Of a stretch of DNA of 64,000 nucleotides, positions 42,551 through 50,825 are shown in pieces; positions within the stretch are counted from its first letter, which is position 1; every line of letters begins with the position of its first letter. Source of the DNA: a virus. The position numbers were made by a program, and so were the translations under genes. The DNA is taken from the IMG/VR virus record IMGVR_UViG_3300047375_001083, positions 20,038 through 84,037 of that record. One strand, given 5' to 3'. The notes below the pieces were generated by a model. It made no database searches and was not told the DNA's origin. It was given only the letters and a program-made list of their open reading frames with translations.

Positions 42551-43002
42551 GAAAGCCTGAGTAGAAAGGTGAGGAAGCTCACATAAGAAAGAGTGAGCTG
42601 ATAGTACCTGACTAGGTAAGGACTCACCCTCCAATGACTGCAATAGACTTTACAGTCAGAGTCATTGGGGAGTGATCCCCTGAGCATATCGTAGCATCCT
42701 AATGTAGCTACTAAGATGATCACTAGAGATCCTTTATCGACAGTGAACGGTAGGAGTATTAAGAAGAGAGCATTAGTGAGGCGTGGGGCGAAGGCAATCC
42801 AAGCTTCTTCTGACTTTGTTCTTGCTCTCTTATAAGTGATTGAGACAGATCCTCCTACAAGCCCTAATTCTTTGTGTTTATGGATGAAGGGTTTGATGGA
42901 GTATTGATCTACACCTACTAAGAGTTGAGCCATACCGACATGACTGTACTCGTGGGCTAATGTGGTTAGAAAAACAGATAAGATTAGGTATGTCAACCAC
43001 AT
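42547..43002 (-). CDS. Membrane metalloprotease-like protein with an HExxH motif (M50/site-2-protease-like)
   Basis: 151 residues. Zinc motif AHEYSHVGMAQ lies at about residues 16-26, inside the first hydrophobic segment. Further hydrophobic segments occur at about residues 70-105 and near the C terminus, as expected for intramembrane M50-type proteases. The third ligand, usually an Asp in a later helix, could be in LPNDSDC but is not certain. It is the only leftward gene between the fibres and the SNF2-type gene and overlaps fibre 2 tail-to-tail by 4 nt. It might process a host membrane regulator or phage membrane protein. Confidence 0.7.
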   Translation of the reverse strand: MWLTYLILSVFLTTLAHEYSHVGMAQLLVGVDQYSIKPFIHKHKELGLVGGSVSITYKRARTKSEEAWIAFAPRLTNALFLILLPFTVDKGSLVIILVATLGCYDMLRGSLPNDSDCKVYCSHWRVSPYLVRYYQLTLSYVSFLTFLLRLS

Positions 43003-43023
43003 CTCTTTCTCCTCGATAGTAGT

Positions 43024-43029
43024 TTTATC
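43024..43029 (+). promoter_or_regulatory. TTTATC box before the SNF2-type gene
   Basis: GTTTTATCTACT lies 57 nt before ATG 43086, flanked by a short inverted repeat (AGTAG/CTACT). It belongs to the putative late-promoter set. Confidence 0.35.
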
Positions 43030-43085
43030 TACTCAGCTCTATTGGTTTAAGAGAAATAACCTCACTTGTCACAAGGGGTACATAT

Positions 43086-46000
43086 ATGAAGAACAGGCAG
43101 ACAGTCATCCCTTTTAGGGGTCGCCTTACAGATGTTGTTAAGAGGCGTTATGGTAAGAGGCGTAAGCTCTCTGAGGAGGAAATCTTAGAGAGAAAGGAAA
43201 AAGGTCTTGAGGATCGAGTGTTTATCGCCGTTCGTCGCAAAGAGATCGACGCGCTCTTTACGGTATATACTCACCTCATCACGCCTAACGAGTTCATGCT
43301 TAAAATCTTGGCGAAAGCCGACAGGTTTAAGAACTACAATATCCTTCTCGTGGATAAGTTCGATGAGGGTACTAAGTACCTCCGTAGAAAGTTCGCAAGC
43401 GAGATGTCGGAGTCTTTCATCCAAGACACTCAGAGAATGAGAGCTGAGATCGAGGACTTCGAGAAATTCATCCGTGAAACCTCAGAGATCAACACTCCTG
43501 TAGATGACCGCATCAGGCGCATCAGAAAGTATGTCAGAAAAGCGACCTACAAGAACCGCCTTGTTGAGAATTACTCTGATCTCCTTGGACGTGTCTTCAA
43601 GCTGATGGGTATTGAGGTGTCTACGAAGCAGAAAAGAAACAGCTCCGTCAATCTCCCCTATATTCAGTTCGCTCTTCCCTCAAGCCTTGAGAGCGCGCTC
43701 AACAAGTCCTCGAAAGATGATACTGAGGAATATGATGTTCTTAAGAGAGCTTTCGACATTCAGCAGAAAGAGCTTGAGACGACACTTGAGCAACAGGGTT
43801 TTGTCGTAGGAAAGACTAGAGACTACCTCGGCGTCGGTGGCGCTAAGACTGCTACAGTCGCTTATGACCCTCAAGTAAAGTCACTAGGTAAGCCACCTCG
43901 CAGACCATCTAAGAGAAGAGGAGAGTCGCGGGAGTCATATGAGGCGCGCGTAGAGGCGAGTGGGTACGAGAAGGCGATGAAAGCCTATGAGGAGAGGCTT
44001 GAGCCCTTCATCAAGGGAATCTACTCTCCATACTTGGTGGATGAGGAGACTTCAGACTATCAGATGTTCTCCTCGAAAGATGATTACGAGGAGGCGTTCG
44101 AGAGCCGAATCGGAAAGGAAATGGCTCTCTTCAATCAGATGCCTACAATCGAAGAAGAGCGTATTCAGGTCGGCGTTAAGAAAGTAAAGAAGCGTCAGCC
44201 AAAGGGATATGAGGGCGAGGATGTCTTTCAGGAGACTCCTGTCTATGAGTACCTTTCTAAGATTACCTATGAGGGCGCTGAAGAGAGTTTCCCTCTCACT
44301 CGCTATGACGTCTCCGCTCTTTCAGGGGATATGAGGACAGCTCAGCTCACAGATGCGAAGGGTAGTTCAAAGAGGGCGCTGACTCGTGTAATTAAAGTTA
44401 AGAAGATGATCGTTGGCGACACGATGGTTGACGTGATCGTTGAGGGTCAATATAAAGGCTTTCTCTTAGAAGATCTCGTCAATGCTTCAGGCCGTCTCAT
44501 CGAGGGTAGCTTCTACACGCGCACCGCAGATGGAGAAACTCAGAAGATCGAGATGATCGAGGGTGACTTTGTAAGAAATGAGGTAGGCGATCTCGTACCT
44601 GACGGTGAAGAGGTTAGCTTCCTTGATCTTGGCGAAGGCTCTGCGCGCGCCAAGTACATGAAGGTCGTGAATAACCGCTTAAGAGAGCCCTATATCACTC
44701 TTTCTGCGAACAAGAAGAGACTCGTTCTTGGCATCCCTAGCTCTAACGCGAGCAAGCAAGACCGCAACGCGATCAAAGATCTTGCTAAGATTATGAAGCC
44801 TTCCATCGAGCAGAAGAAAGACCCTAGACTCGCTCCCACTGTGAACGGTCTGAACCCTTTCTATTACTTCGACCCATCTGCTTACGAGTCGATTAGAGAC
44901 ACGCTCGGCTCATGCGCTGTTTCTAAGCCTGCTCTTGACTACCTTGACGAGTACTACCGTGAGCTCACAGCTCGTGACCGCGCTCTCAATGAAGAGAACC
45001 TTAAGAAATTCACTCCCGATGCTATCGGAGGATTCGTCTCAGAGTTTAAGGGGCGTCCTTTCCGTTTCAACAACAAGCAGATGGAGGCGATGGCTTGGCT
45101 TGAGGCGAACGCATACTCAGGTCTAATGGCTCTCGACACAGGTGTGGGTAAGACTCTCTTGGCGGGCGGTGCTATGCGCCACTACATGAAGACCAAAGAA
45201 GCTCCTGGATCTGAGAAACAATTCTTGTTCGTTTCTCCGAAGAGACTGCAAGGTAACTTCTCAAGAGAAATGAAAGACTTCATGACTGATCACGGCGTCG
45301 TAGATAACCGCATCTACGAGATGAACTACACCAAGTTCGCTAAGATTGTCAGAGGCATCGACCGCGTTGAGGAGTTCCTCGCTGAGAAAGACCCGAAGAA
45401 GAGGGAGCGTAGGCTCAGGGATATCCCTTCAGACTATTGGAAAGACCCCTCTAAGCCTGAGATGGGTAGCAACTACGCTGACTCTACTGAGTACTTCAAA
45501 GACAAATACGCGATCTGTTTCTTTGATGAAGTCAATGAGGCGCTCACAGGAACTAAGAGAAAGGCTCTCTCTGACCTGAAGCACCCTCGTAAGATTCTTC
45601 TCACAGCTTCTGCGATGGAGAGAGATCCACTCGACCTTTACAGGTTCGTCGCAGTCGCGAGGGGCGCGGAGTTCTCAGCAGAGAAGGAAAGAGCTTTCGC
45701 TGAGAGATTCGGGAACGTCATCGGCGGTCGATTCGTCGGCCTTAAGAAAGGAACTCGCGAAGAGTTCAACACATGGGTCAAGGCGAACGCTTATTTCGCT
45801 TTCAAACAGGACGTGAATCTTGAAGAAATCGGACTCCCTAAGCTTCAGAAGCCCACTTCACAAGTCATCACAGTTCGGCTCAACGAGCGCGTCGAGAAAG
45901 AGTACCGCAAGCTCTCAGGAGCACTCGCTCGCGAGCTTAAGGCGATGGTCAAGAAGTACAGAGACGTAATTAAGAAAGGGGACAAGTATCAGGAGTCCTC

Positions 46001-48299
46001 TTTCAAGAACATCGTGGACTTCGCTCAAGCTAAGAGTGTCTCCAAGATCAGGGATCTCATCACCCTGACCACGAACCCCTCAAAGTATTTCAATGAGAAA
46101 GTGCCTAACCCGAAGCTCGATCAAGCTGAGAAAATCTTGATGGACAGGCCGGGGAAGGCGGTGTGTTATTTCTCAGCAGATCAGACTATCGTCAGACAGA
46201 ACGCAGTTAAGTGCAGTAAGTCGGGCGTTGGCGGTGTTCACGTCGCGCTCCGTAGGGACTCCATCGAGTTCTATCGAGCGGGTAAGAATATCGGCGCGAT
46301 CAAGAAAGACACAGGGAAGACTGAGCTTTCTAGGGTCAACCTTGACAGTCGTAGGTTCGCGTCTTTATCTGCACTTGAGCGTAGGCTTGTAGACTATTCT
46401 TTCTTAAATGCTCACCCAAAAGCGGGAGAAGAGTTTAGGGAGGAGGTTCAGGATCTTTTCGAGCTCGTAGAGTTCAACCTCAACAAGTATGACAGCGTAC
46501 TTGAGGAAGAGGAGAAAGAGGTTATTGAGACTCCTTTCAACGATCTCTTCAAGGCTCTCACCGATAAGGATGTGAAGAGGGTCAAGTCTTCAAGGAACGC
46601 TCTTAAGAAAGTTTACTTCAACCCTAATGGCGTCTTCGCTTTCGTTTCCGAGCAGTGGGCTATTTCCGCTACTAAGATGATCTTTAAAGACAACCCAAGC
46701 ATCAAGTCGATCAGTTGCACCGACGAGTACGCGAAGGGCTTCAACTTTCAGTTCATCGGAACGGTGGTTCACCTTGATCGCGGTGAGGGTTTTGACTCTG
46801 AGCTTGTTAAGCAGAGGACAGCGCGCGCATACCGCACAGGTCAAAACAAGCAAGTAGAGGTTATCTACCTTGACGCGGTGATCGCTAAGGGTGGCGATAG
46901 GACTTCAGGCTATGGCGACTCAGACAAAGCATCTGCTTTTGGAAAAGACGCTATGGACATGACCATTGATGAGATGAAAGACTTGATTCAGGGCGCGGAT
47001 CAGGACTTCTTCATGGACATCATCAGAAAGGGCATGGAGACTGATCTGATCGCAGACTACGATAGCGTTGAGAGGACTACAGGTGAGTCGATCAGGATCA
47101 ATAAGAATCTTGTCTCGATGCTCCTCGACCCCTCTGCTAGTAACATCAAAGATGTCTCAGAGGCCCTTGAGAACGAGGACGAGAACCCACTTAAGTATCT
47201 CGCGCTCGACCCCTCTCGCTTCAGGTCAGATCCTCTGTTCTCTTCTGTAATTCAAGAATCAAAAGACCCCTCTGAAGCTAGGAGAGTCTCAGATCTCACG
47301 GGGCTCTCTTCGATTGTTTCTTATCAGTTCACGTCAGACGATGACTTCGCGATCATTGAAGAGGGTCATGTTCTTTCTCAGAGTGAGGACATCAACCTTG
47401 AGGTCTTCGTTGAAGAAAATCTCGACATGACGAGGACGATCTACAATAAGGCTCTTTCTTTCTCTAAGTGTCTGCCTTCGGACGTTCCTTCGAGGCTCAT
47501 CTTCGGTCAGATTGTGAGCGCGAGAGCAGATAAGAATGTGTCTTCTATCAAGGCCGACATGGACAGCAGTGACCTTATGACCTTGCCTTCTCTCGGCTTC
47601 AGCTCAGACATTCAGATTGACTTCCTCGATCTTGATCATGAGGTGCTTTCTAAGGAGGAGATCGCGATTAAAGATTGGCTCGTAGACAATGATCGCATCC
47701 GAAACGGAAATGAGGTTAGCTTGTCTGACCTCTTCCTCTGTACTGACGATAACAAGACTGAGCTCATCGGTCAGAGGTGGTGGTCTGCGAATGGGACTCC
47801 GCTCAAGAGGATGTCTCTTTCTCTGAACGATAGCGACGTAGCACAGCGCGTACTCAACGTGTATTTCAAGATGAAGTGCAACGAGTTTGAGATGGGTCTT
47901 TCAGATTACCTGAAGCGCCCCTCTGAGCCCTTCGACGTAGATGACGCTTCATGTTGGGAGTCTTACATGAGCAGAAGGTCTGCACAGGACGTACTAGAGG
48001 CGATTTCGACCTACTCTAACGAGTTTAAGATCGCCTACTACTCAAACGACAATGTGCGCTCGATGACTGACGTTGGCACTATCGAGAAGCTCAAACTCAA
48101 GTCAAAGGGCTTCAGTAAACTCTTAAGCCCTGAGAGAGAGAGGGACGCGCTGACAGACCTCATGAGAAAGAGCGACGTCATTCTTGAAGAAGCTTGGCTT
48201 TCGGTCGCTAAGTCAGTAGAAAGAAACTCCCTCATCAGGGAGAAGTTCATGGACGAGGGCGACTATCAGACCGCCTCAGAGTTTGAAGACAAGGAGTAA
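43086..48299 (+). CDS. Very large protein with a SNF2-type superfamily 2 helicase domain
   Basis: 1737 residues. The first ~660 residues are helical, highly charged and unrecognised. The ATPase core follows: LMALDTGVGKTLLAGGAM (Walker A, near residue 690), ICFFDEVNEAL (motif II with DEVN in place of DEAH), ILLTASAME (motif III), and VVHLDRGEGFD with QRTARAYRTGQ (motifs V-VI) near residue 1245. The last ~450 residues are again unrecognised. SNF2-like proteins move along duplex DNA. Co-injected phage defence proteins such as P1 DarB combine a helicase with other domains, so a virion-delivered role is possible, but no methyltransferase motif was seen. Confidence 0.85.
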   Translation: MKNRQTVIPFRGRLTDVVKRRYGKRRKLSEEEILERKEKGLEDRVFIAVRRKEIDALFTVYTHLITPNEFMLKILAKADRFKNYNILLVDKFDEGTKYLRRKFASEMSESFIQDTQRMRAEIEDFEKFIRETSEINTPVDDRIRRIRKYVRKATYKNRLVENYSDLLGRVFKLMGIEVSTKQKRNSSVNLPYIQFALPSSLESALNKSSKDDTEEYDVLKRAFDIQQKELETTLEQQGFVVGKTRDYLGVGGAKTATVAYDPQVKSLGKPPRRPSKRRGESRESYEARVEASGYEKAMKAYEERLEPFIKGIYSPYLVDEETSDYQMFSSKDDYEEAFESRIGKEMALFNQMPTIEEERIQVGVKKVKKRQPKGYEGEDVFQETPVYEYLSKITYEGAEESFPLTRYDVSALSGDMRTAQLTDAKGSSKRALTRVIKVKKMIVGDTMVDVIVEGQYKGFLLEDLVNASGRLIEGSFYTRTADGETQKIEMIEGDFVRNEVGDLVPDGEEVSFLDLGEGSARAKYMKVVNNRLREPYITLSANKKRLVLGIPSSNASKQDRNAIKDLAKIMKPSIEQKKDPRLAPTVNGLNPFYYFDPSAYESIRDTLGSCAVSKPALDYLDEYYRELTARDRALNEENLKKFTPDAIGGFVSEFKGRPFRFNNKQMEAMAWLEANAYSGLMALDTGVGKTLLAGGAMRHYMKTKEAPGSEKQFLFVSPKRLQGNFSREMKDFMTDHGVVDNRIYEMNYTKFAKIVRGIDRVEEFLAEKDPKKRERRLRDIPSDYWKDPSKPEMGSNYADSTEYFKDKYAICFFDEVNEALTGTKRKALSDLKHPRKILLTASAMERDPLDLYRFVAVARGAEFSAEKERAFAERFGNVIGGRFVGLKKGTREEFNTWVKANAYFAFKQDVNLEEIGLPKLQKPTSQVITVRLNERVEKEYRKLSGALARELKAMVKKYRDVIKKGDKYQESSFKNIVDFAQAKSVSKIRDLITLTTNPSKYFNEKVPNPKLDQAEKILMDRPGKAVCYFSADQTIVRQNAVKCSKSGVGGVHVALRRDSIEFYRAGKNIGAIKKDTGKTELSRVNLDSRRFASLSALERRLVDYSFLNAHPKAGEEFREEVQDLFELVEFNLNKYDSVLEEEEKEVIETPFNDLFKALTDKDVKRVKSSRNALKKVYFNPNGVFAFVSEQWAISATKMIFKDNPSIKSISCTDEYAKGFNFQFIGTVVHLDRGEGFDSELVKQRTARAYRTGQNKQVEVIYLDAVIAKGGDRTSGYGDSDKASAFGKDAMDMTIDEMKDLIQGADQDFFMDIIRKGMETDLIADYDSVERTTGESIRINKNLVSMLLDPSASNIKDVSEALENEDENPLKYLALDPSRFRSDPLFSSVIQESKDPSEARRVSDLTGLSSIVSYQFTSDDDFAIIEEGHVLSQSEDINLEVFVEENLDMTRTIYNKALSFSKCLPSDVPSRLIFGQIVSARADKNVSSIKADMDSSDLMTLPSLGFSSDIQIDFLDLDHEVLSKEEIAIKDWLVDNDRIRNGNEVSLSDLFLCTDDNKTELIGQRWWSANGTPLKRMSLSLNDSDVAQRVLNVYFKMKCNEFEMGLSDYLKRPSEPFDVDDASCWESYMSRRSAQDVLEAISTYSNEFKIAYYSNDNVRSMTDVGTIEKLKLKSKGFSKLLSPERERDALTDLMRKSDVILEEAWLSVAKSVERNSLIREKFMDEGDYQTASEFEDKE

Positions 48300-48304
48300 T
48301 AGAA

Positions 48305-48613
48305 ATGGGTATGACGACACCTGTAACCACTGAAGAGTGGGTTGGCTATATTCTCGACGAGATCCCTACTGAAGACCTGATCCATCAGAGTAGGGTGGCG
48401 GGATCTAATGCTTTCCTTCGCACGTTGAAAGAGGAGGGATTTGAAGCCTCTTCGCTCGCTTCAATCCATCGAGCTTTTGCTCTAAGATTTGTCCGTGAGG
48501 GAATGCGTGTCCCATCTCGAATGGACGGCTGTCACATTGACTATAATGCGATGGTTGAGAATCCTGATAGTGAGCTGAAAGAGAAGATCGCGGAGTTCAA
48601 CGCAGAGAGTTAA
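48305..48613 (+). CDS. Hypothetical protein
   Basis: 102 residues, helical, acidic, unrecognised. Its ATG lies 5 nt after the SNF2-type stop and uses the GGAG that overlaps that stop, so the two are co-translated and may work together. It ends by overlapping the convergent gene by 4 nt. Confidence 0.7.
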   Translation: MGMTTPVTTEEWVGYILDEIPTEDLIHQSRVAGSNAFLRTLKEEGFEASSLASIHRAFALRFVREGMRVPSRMDGCHIDYNAMVENPDSELKEKIAEFNAES

Positions 48614-49014
48614 GAATTCTCAACGACGTCTATAACCCCTTCAGGGAGGAAATAGACTCTCGCTGAGGCACTGACACCTCTCTCTTCGACAACCTTGCTT
48701 AGAAGCGCGTATGAGGCTTCTGAGAGGGCGTATCGAGTGACGCCTCCTTCTCGGCTAATCACTACGCCGTTGAGAGAGGTCTTTATGTAGTCGTGTAGGG
48801 GCGTACTCTCTAAATAAGAGTGATAGAGATTGATCAGCCCTGTCACAGCGTGTTCTTTCAGCGCCGACTCTACTTTCCGATCAAAAGTCTTGTAGAACTG
48901 ATTCCTCAGAGAGAGAAGCTCTTTGATGTGATTCTCTAGAGCCTTCGGAAACTCTACAGCGAGTAGCTCGGGCGGTTTACTTTCTGTGTTCGCTCTGAAC
49001 TTTCTTAACCACAT
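48610..49014 (-). CDS. Hypothetical protein
   Basis: 134 residues, mostly helical, basic N terminus, unrecognised. The last gene of a three-gene leftward group (49315 to 48610). The stop of the tiny upstream gene lies 2 nt before its ATG. Confidence 0.65.
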   Translation of the reverse strand: MWLRKFRANTESKPPELLAVEFPKALENHIKELLSLRNQFYKTFDRKVESALKEHAVTGLINLYHSYLESTPLHDYIKTSLNGVVISREGGVTRYALSEASYALLSKVVEERGVSASARVYFLPEGVIDVVENS

Positions 49015-49016
49015 GA

Positions 49017-49115
49017 TCAGATCCCTTTGACGCGGTTTCGGATACAGCGCGTCAGCGTGACATACTTGAAGTCACACTTATAGAAGGTCGTCCCATCTGC
49101 AATCGAGAATCTCAC
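49017..49115 (-). CDS. 32-residue basic peptide
   Basis: A GTG start at 49115 overlaps the stop of the upstream gene (GTGA) and is preceded by AGGAG. The frame ends at 49017, 2 nt before the next ATG. The peptide is basic with two cysteines (YKC, RC) and ends NRVKGI. Tight spacing on both sides and the ribosome binding site argue that it is a real, coupled micro-gene. Confidence 0.5.
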   Translation of the reverse strand: MRFSIADGTTFYKCDFKYVTLTRCIRNRVKGI

Positions 49116-49315
49116 GAAAGTGCTCCTGAAAAATCTGATGGGGAAAGCTCATTATCCTCTAGATCATCAGGTTGAAGTTCTTCAAACAGGCTGTCCCTGT
49201 AAGTCCCTCCGATGAACTTAGCCCTCTTAAGAGAGCTTGTGTTGAAGATAGACCCTGATAGGTCTATCCCTCCGAAGTCCATATCATCTAGATTTTGTTC
49301 TGAAAAGTCGATCAT
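49112..49315 (-). CDS. Small pentapeptide-repeat-like acidic protein
   Basis: 67 residues. The middle reads NLDDMDFGGIDLSGSIFNTS and then LKRAKFIGGTY, that is, a few A(D/N)LxF-type pentapeptide steps (about residues 8-40) that would form one or two coils of a right-handed quadrilateral helix. The rest is acidic. Longer proteins of this kind mimic DNA, but this one is short. First gene of its group; ribosome binding site weak. Confidence 0.6.
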   Translation of the reverse strand: MIDFSEQNLDDMDFGGIDLSGSIFNTSSLKRAKFIGGTYRDSLFEELQPDDLEDNELSPSDFSGALS

Positions 49316-49325
49316 GATTCTTATC

Positions 49326-49381
49326 CCTAGTGTTCTTTCATGCTTCCACTAGGTAGGAGCCTATAAGTCACCTATATAGGT
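49326..49381. repeat. Inverted repeats at the left edge of the gene-free region
   Basis: CCTAGTG (49326-49332) pairs with CACTAGG (49347-49353), and a perfect 12-bp palindrome ACCTATATAGGT lies at 49370-49381. They sit between the leftward gene start (49315) and the candidate RNA, where divergent promoters or an operator would be expected. Confidence 0.55.
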
Positions 49382-49386
49382 ACTTT

Positions 49387-50160
49387 CTTATCTATAGTCT
49401 TTTTTTTCTAAAGTAGTTTCTATAAGTAGGTTCTTTCTTAACCTACTTCTTTCTTTTTTTAGTGTATGTTCATCTATAGTATCTGTTCATGTATGTGTAG
49501 CTGTACTAGTTGGAGTAGTATTACTTGTAGATGTAGTAAGACTAGTAGTTGTTGTAGTATGAGCTGTATGTGTTGTTGTAGTAGTAGGACTATTAGTTGT
49601 AGGTGTAGTTGGTTGAGGATTAGTAAGAGTACTTGTAGTAGTACGAGTAGTTTTTCTTTTGGTTTTTAGGAGGACTTACTAAGTCTTCTCTAGTTACTTA
49701 CTTCTAATTCATATTCTTCTTAGAAGAGTAACTATACTTCCTATCTCTACTAAAGAGAGATACTAAGATAGTTTCTATCTGAGACAACCTACTAGGTAAG
49801 GGAAAGAATAAACCTAGAGGCTCACAAGAGACTATCAAGGGAGTGAGAAAGAGCAGACTGTTTATCAGGTTCTATCAACGGAGTTGACCAACCTACAGGG
49901 TACTTACTCTGAGAGAGTAGTTGCCGAGTCTCGTTACTGATTGAGATCCATCGGTACGCTTTTCAACCGAGTGACTTACGTCACATGAGGGTTTCTGCCC
50001 TAAGAGCTTTCTCAAGCTCAGTAGGGTTGCCTCCTTTTAGTCGGGATAAGATTATCCTCAGTTTCGCTAGTCGGAGGGAAGAGCCCATGAGACTCAAACC
50101 GTTGTTGAGTCAGATCGTGAACCTGTATATCGGAGGCAGAGACGAGGTTCAAGCAGAAAC
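49387..50160 (+). ncRNA. Candidate large structured non-coding RNA
   Basis: No credible gene lies between 49315 and 50241. Instead, the plus strand carries a chain of stem-loops. Examples: 9 bp at 49424-49448; a compound 14-bp stem at 49691-49734; 7 bp at 49742-49762; 6 bp at 49766-49780; 5+5 bp at 49867-49894; 6 bp at 49905-49919; 5 bp at 49951-49970; 5 bp at 49971-49984; 6 bp at 50004-50019; 5 bp at 50044-50057; 7 bp at 50091-50111; and 6 bp at 50119-50150. A CTTATC box at 49387-49392 could start it, and a TTCTGATAT promoter for the next operon lies just after it. Size and phage setting recall the GOLLD and ROOL RNA classes, but I cannot match their consensus. Confidence 0.6.
49466..49660 (+). 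repeat. C-poor, three-base-periodic low-complexity tract
   Basis: The plus strand is dominated by TGT, AGT and TAG-type triplets with few C residues. One plus frame would give a Cys/Ser-rich 67-mer and one minus frame a Thr-rich peptide. Neither has a ribosome binding site, and the minus frame has no standard start. It lies in the 5' part of the candidate RNA and may be a microsatellite-like expansion. Confidence 0.65.
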
Positions 50161-50203
50161 TTAAGATAACCTCCTGTATGGATATCTCTTACCTTGATGG
50201 GTG

Positions 50204-50215
50204 TTCTGATATAGG
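50204..50215 (+). promoter_or_regulatory. TTCTGATAT-box putative promoter for the clamp-loader/RNR region
   Basis: TTCTGATATAGG lies 26 nt before ATG 50241 and is identical in its core to the boxes before the SSB and RecD-like genes. Its position supports 50241 rather than 50178 as the start of the delta' gene. Confidence 0.6.
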
Positions 50216-50240
50216 TAAGGGTCACAAGAGAGGAGACAGC

Positions 50241-50825
50241 ATGATTTTCATTCATCATGGAAGGGGCGTTAAGAACGGCCTCGCTGAAGAGCTAGAGGGC
50301 TATGAGCTTGTTCATGAGCCGATCACAAATCTGAAGGTAGACGGAGTGAGGCTATTGATGAGCCTCTTCACTCAGGTTTACCCCCATAAGAATCCCTGTC
50401 TAGTAGCAGGTCCACTCGATGAGGCTGATCCGTCAGCCCTTGATATTCTTCTTAAGCGCATCGAAGAGCCTACGCCCAACAGCCCAACCCTTTTCCTATG
50501 GGCGAATGACTTAGGTGGCGTTCCTAATACTATCCGATCTCGCTGTGGAGAGAAGTTTCATTACGCGCCCCGACAGGAGCATGATCTCTATGAAGACGCA
50601 GAGGCTCTGTATGGCGCTCTGAGCGAAGATAACCTCTTAAGAGGACTCAAGGTACTTGCGAAGGTGGAGAAGGGATCTGAGAGGGCATTTATGGAAGCCT
50701 ATCTTGAAGTCCTTATCAAAGAGGAGGACACCGACTTGTATACAGACGAGCTGAGGTCACTCTTAGCGAGGAAGAGGGTTTCTCACTCCGCCCTCAGTGG
50801 ATACTTTCTAGGAGTCCACAAATGA
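50241..50825 (+). CDS. holB: DNA polymerase III delta' (HolB)-like clamp-loader subunit
   Basis: 194 residues. It lacks a Walker A motif, as delta' subunits often do. It has the typical LVAGPLDEADPSALDILLKR followed by IEEPTPNSPTLFLWANDL and then TIRSRCGEKF (the conserved SRC arginine-finger motif). The start follows GAGGAGACAGC; an upstream in-frame ATG at 50178 would precede the promoter box. It overlaps the delta gene by 4 nt. Shorter than E. coli HolB (334 residues), it probably keeps only the core and a short collar. Confidence 0.85.
   Translation: MIFIHHGRGVKNGLAEELEGYELVHEPITNLKVDGVRLLMSLFTQVYPHKNPCLVAGPLDEADPSALDILLKRIEEPTPNSPTLFLWANDLGGVPNTIRSRCGEKFHYAPRQEHDLYEDAEALYGALSEDNLLRGLKVLAKVEKGSERAFMEAYLEVLIKEEDTDLYTDELRSLLARKRVSHSALSGYFLGVHK

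Noticed and set aside
49466-49669. Cys/Ser-rich 67-codon frame on the plus strand and Thr-rich frame on the minus strand
   Set aside because: Neither has a ribosome binding site, the minus frame has no usual start codon, and both are low-complexity by-products of a triplet-periodic tract.
49800-50160. tRNA, tmRNA, RNase P RNA or group I intron in the structured region
   Set aside because: No cloverleaf with a T-loop consensus in the right place, no tmRNA or RNase P core sequence, no exon halves to be joined.
50178-50240. Upstream start of the delta' gene at 50178
   Set aside because: No ribosome binding site, it would include the TTCTGATAT box, and the clamp-loader similarity begins after 50241.
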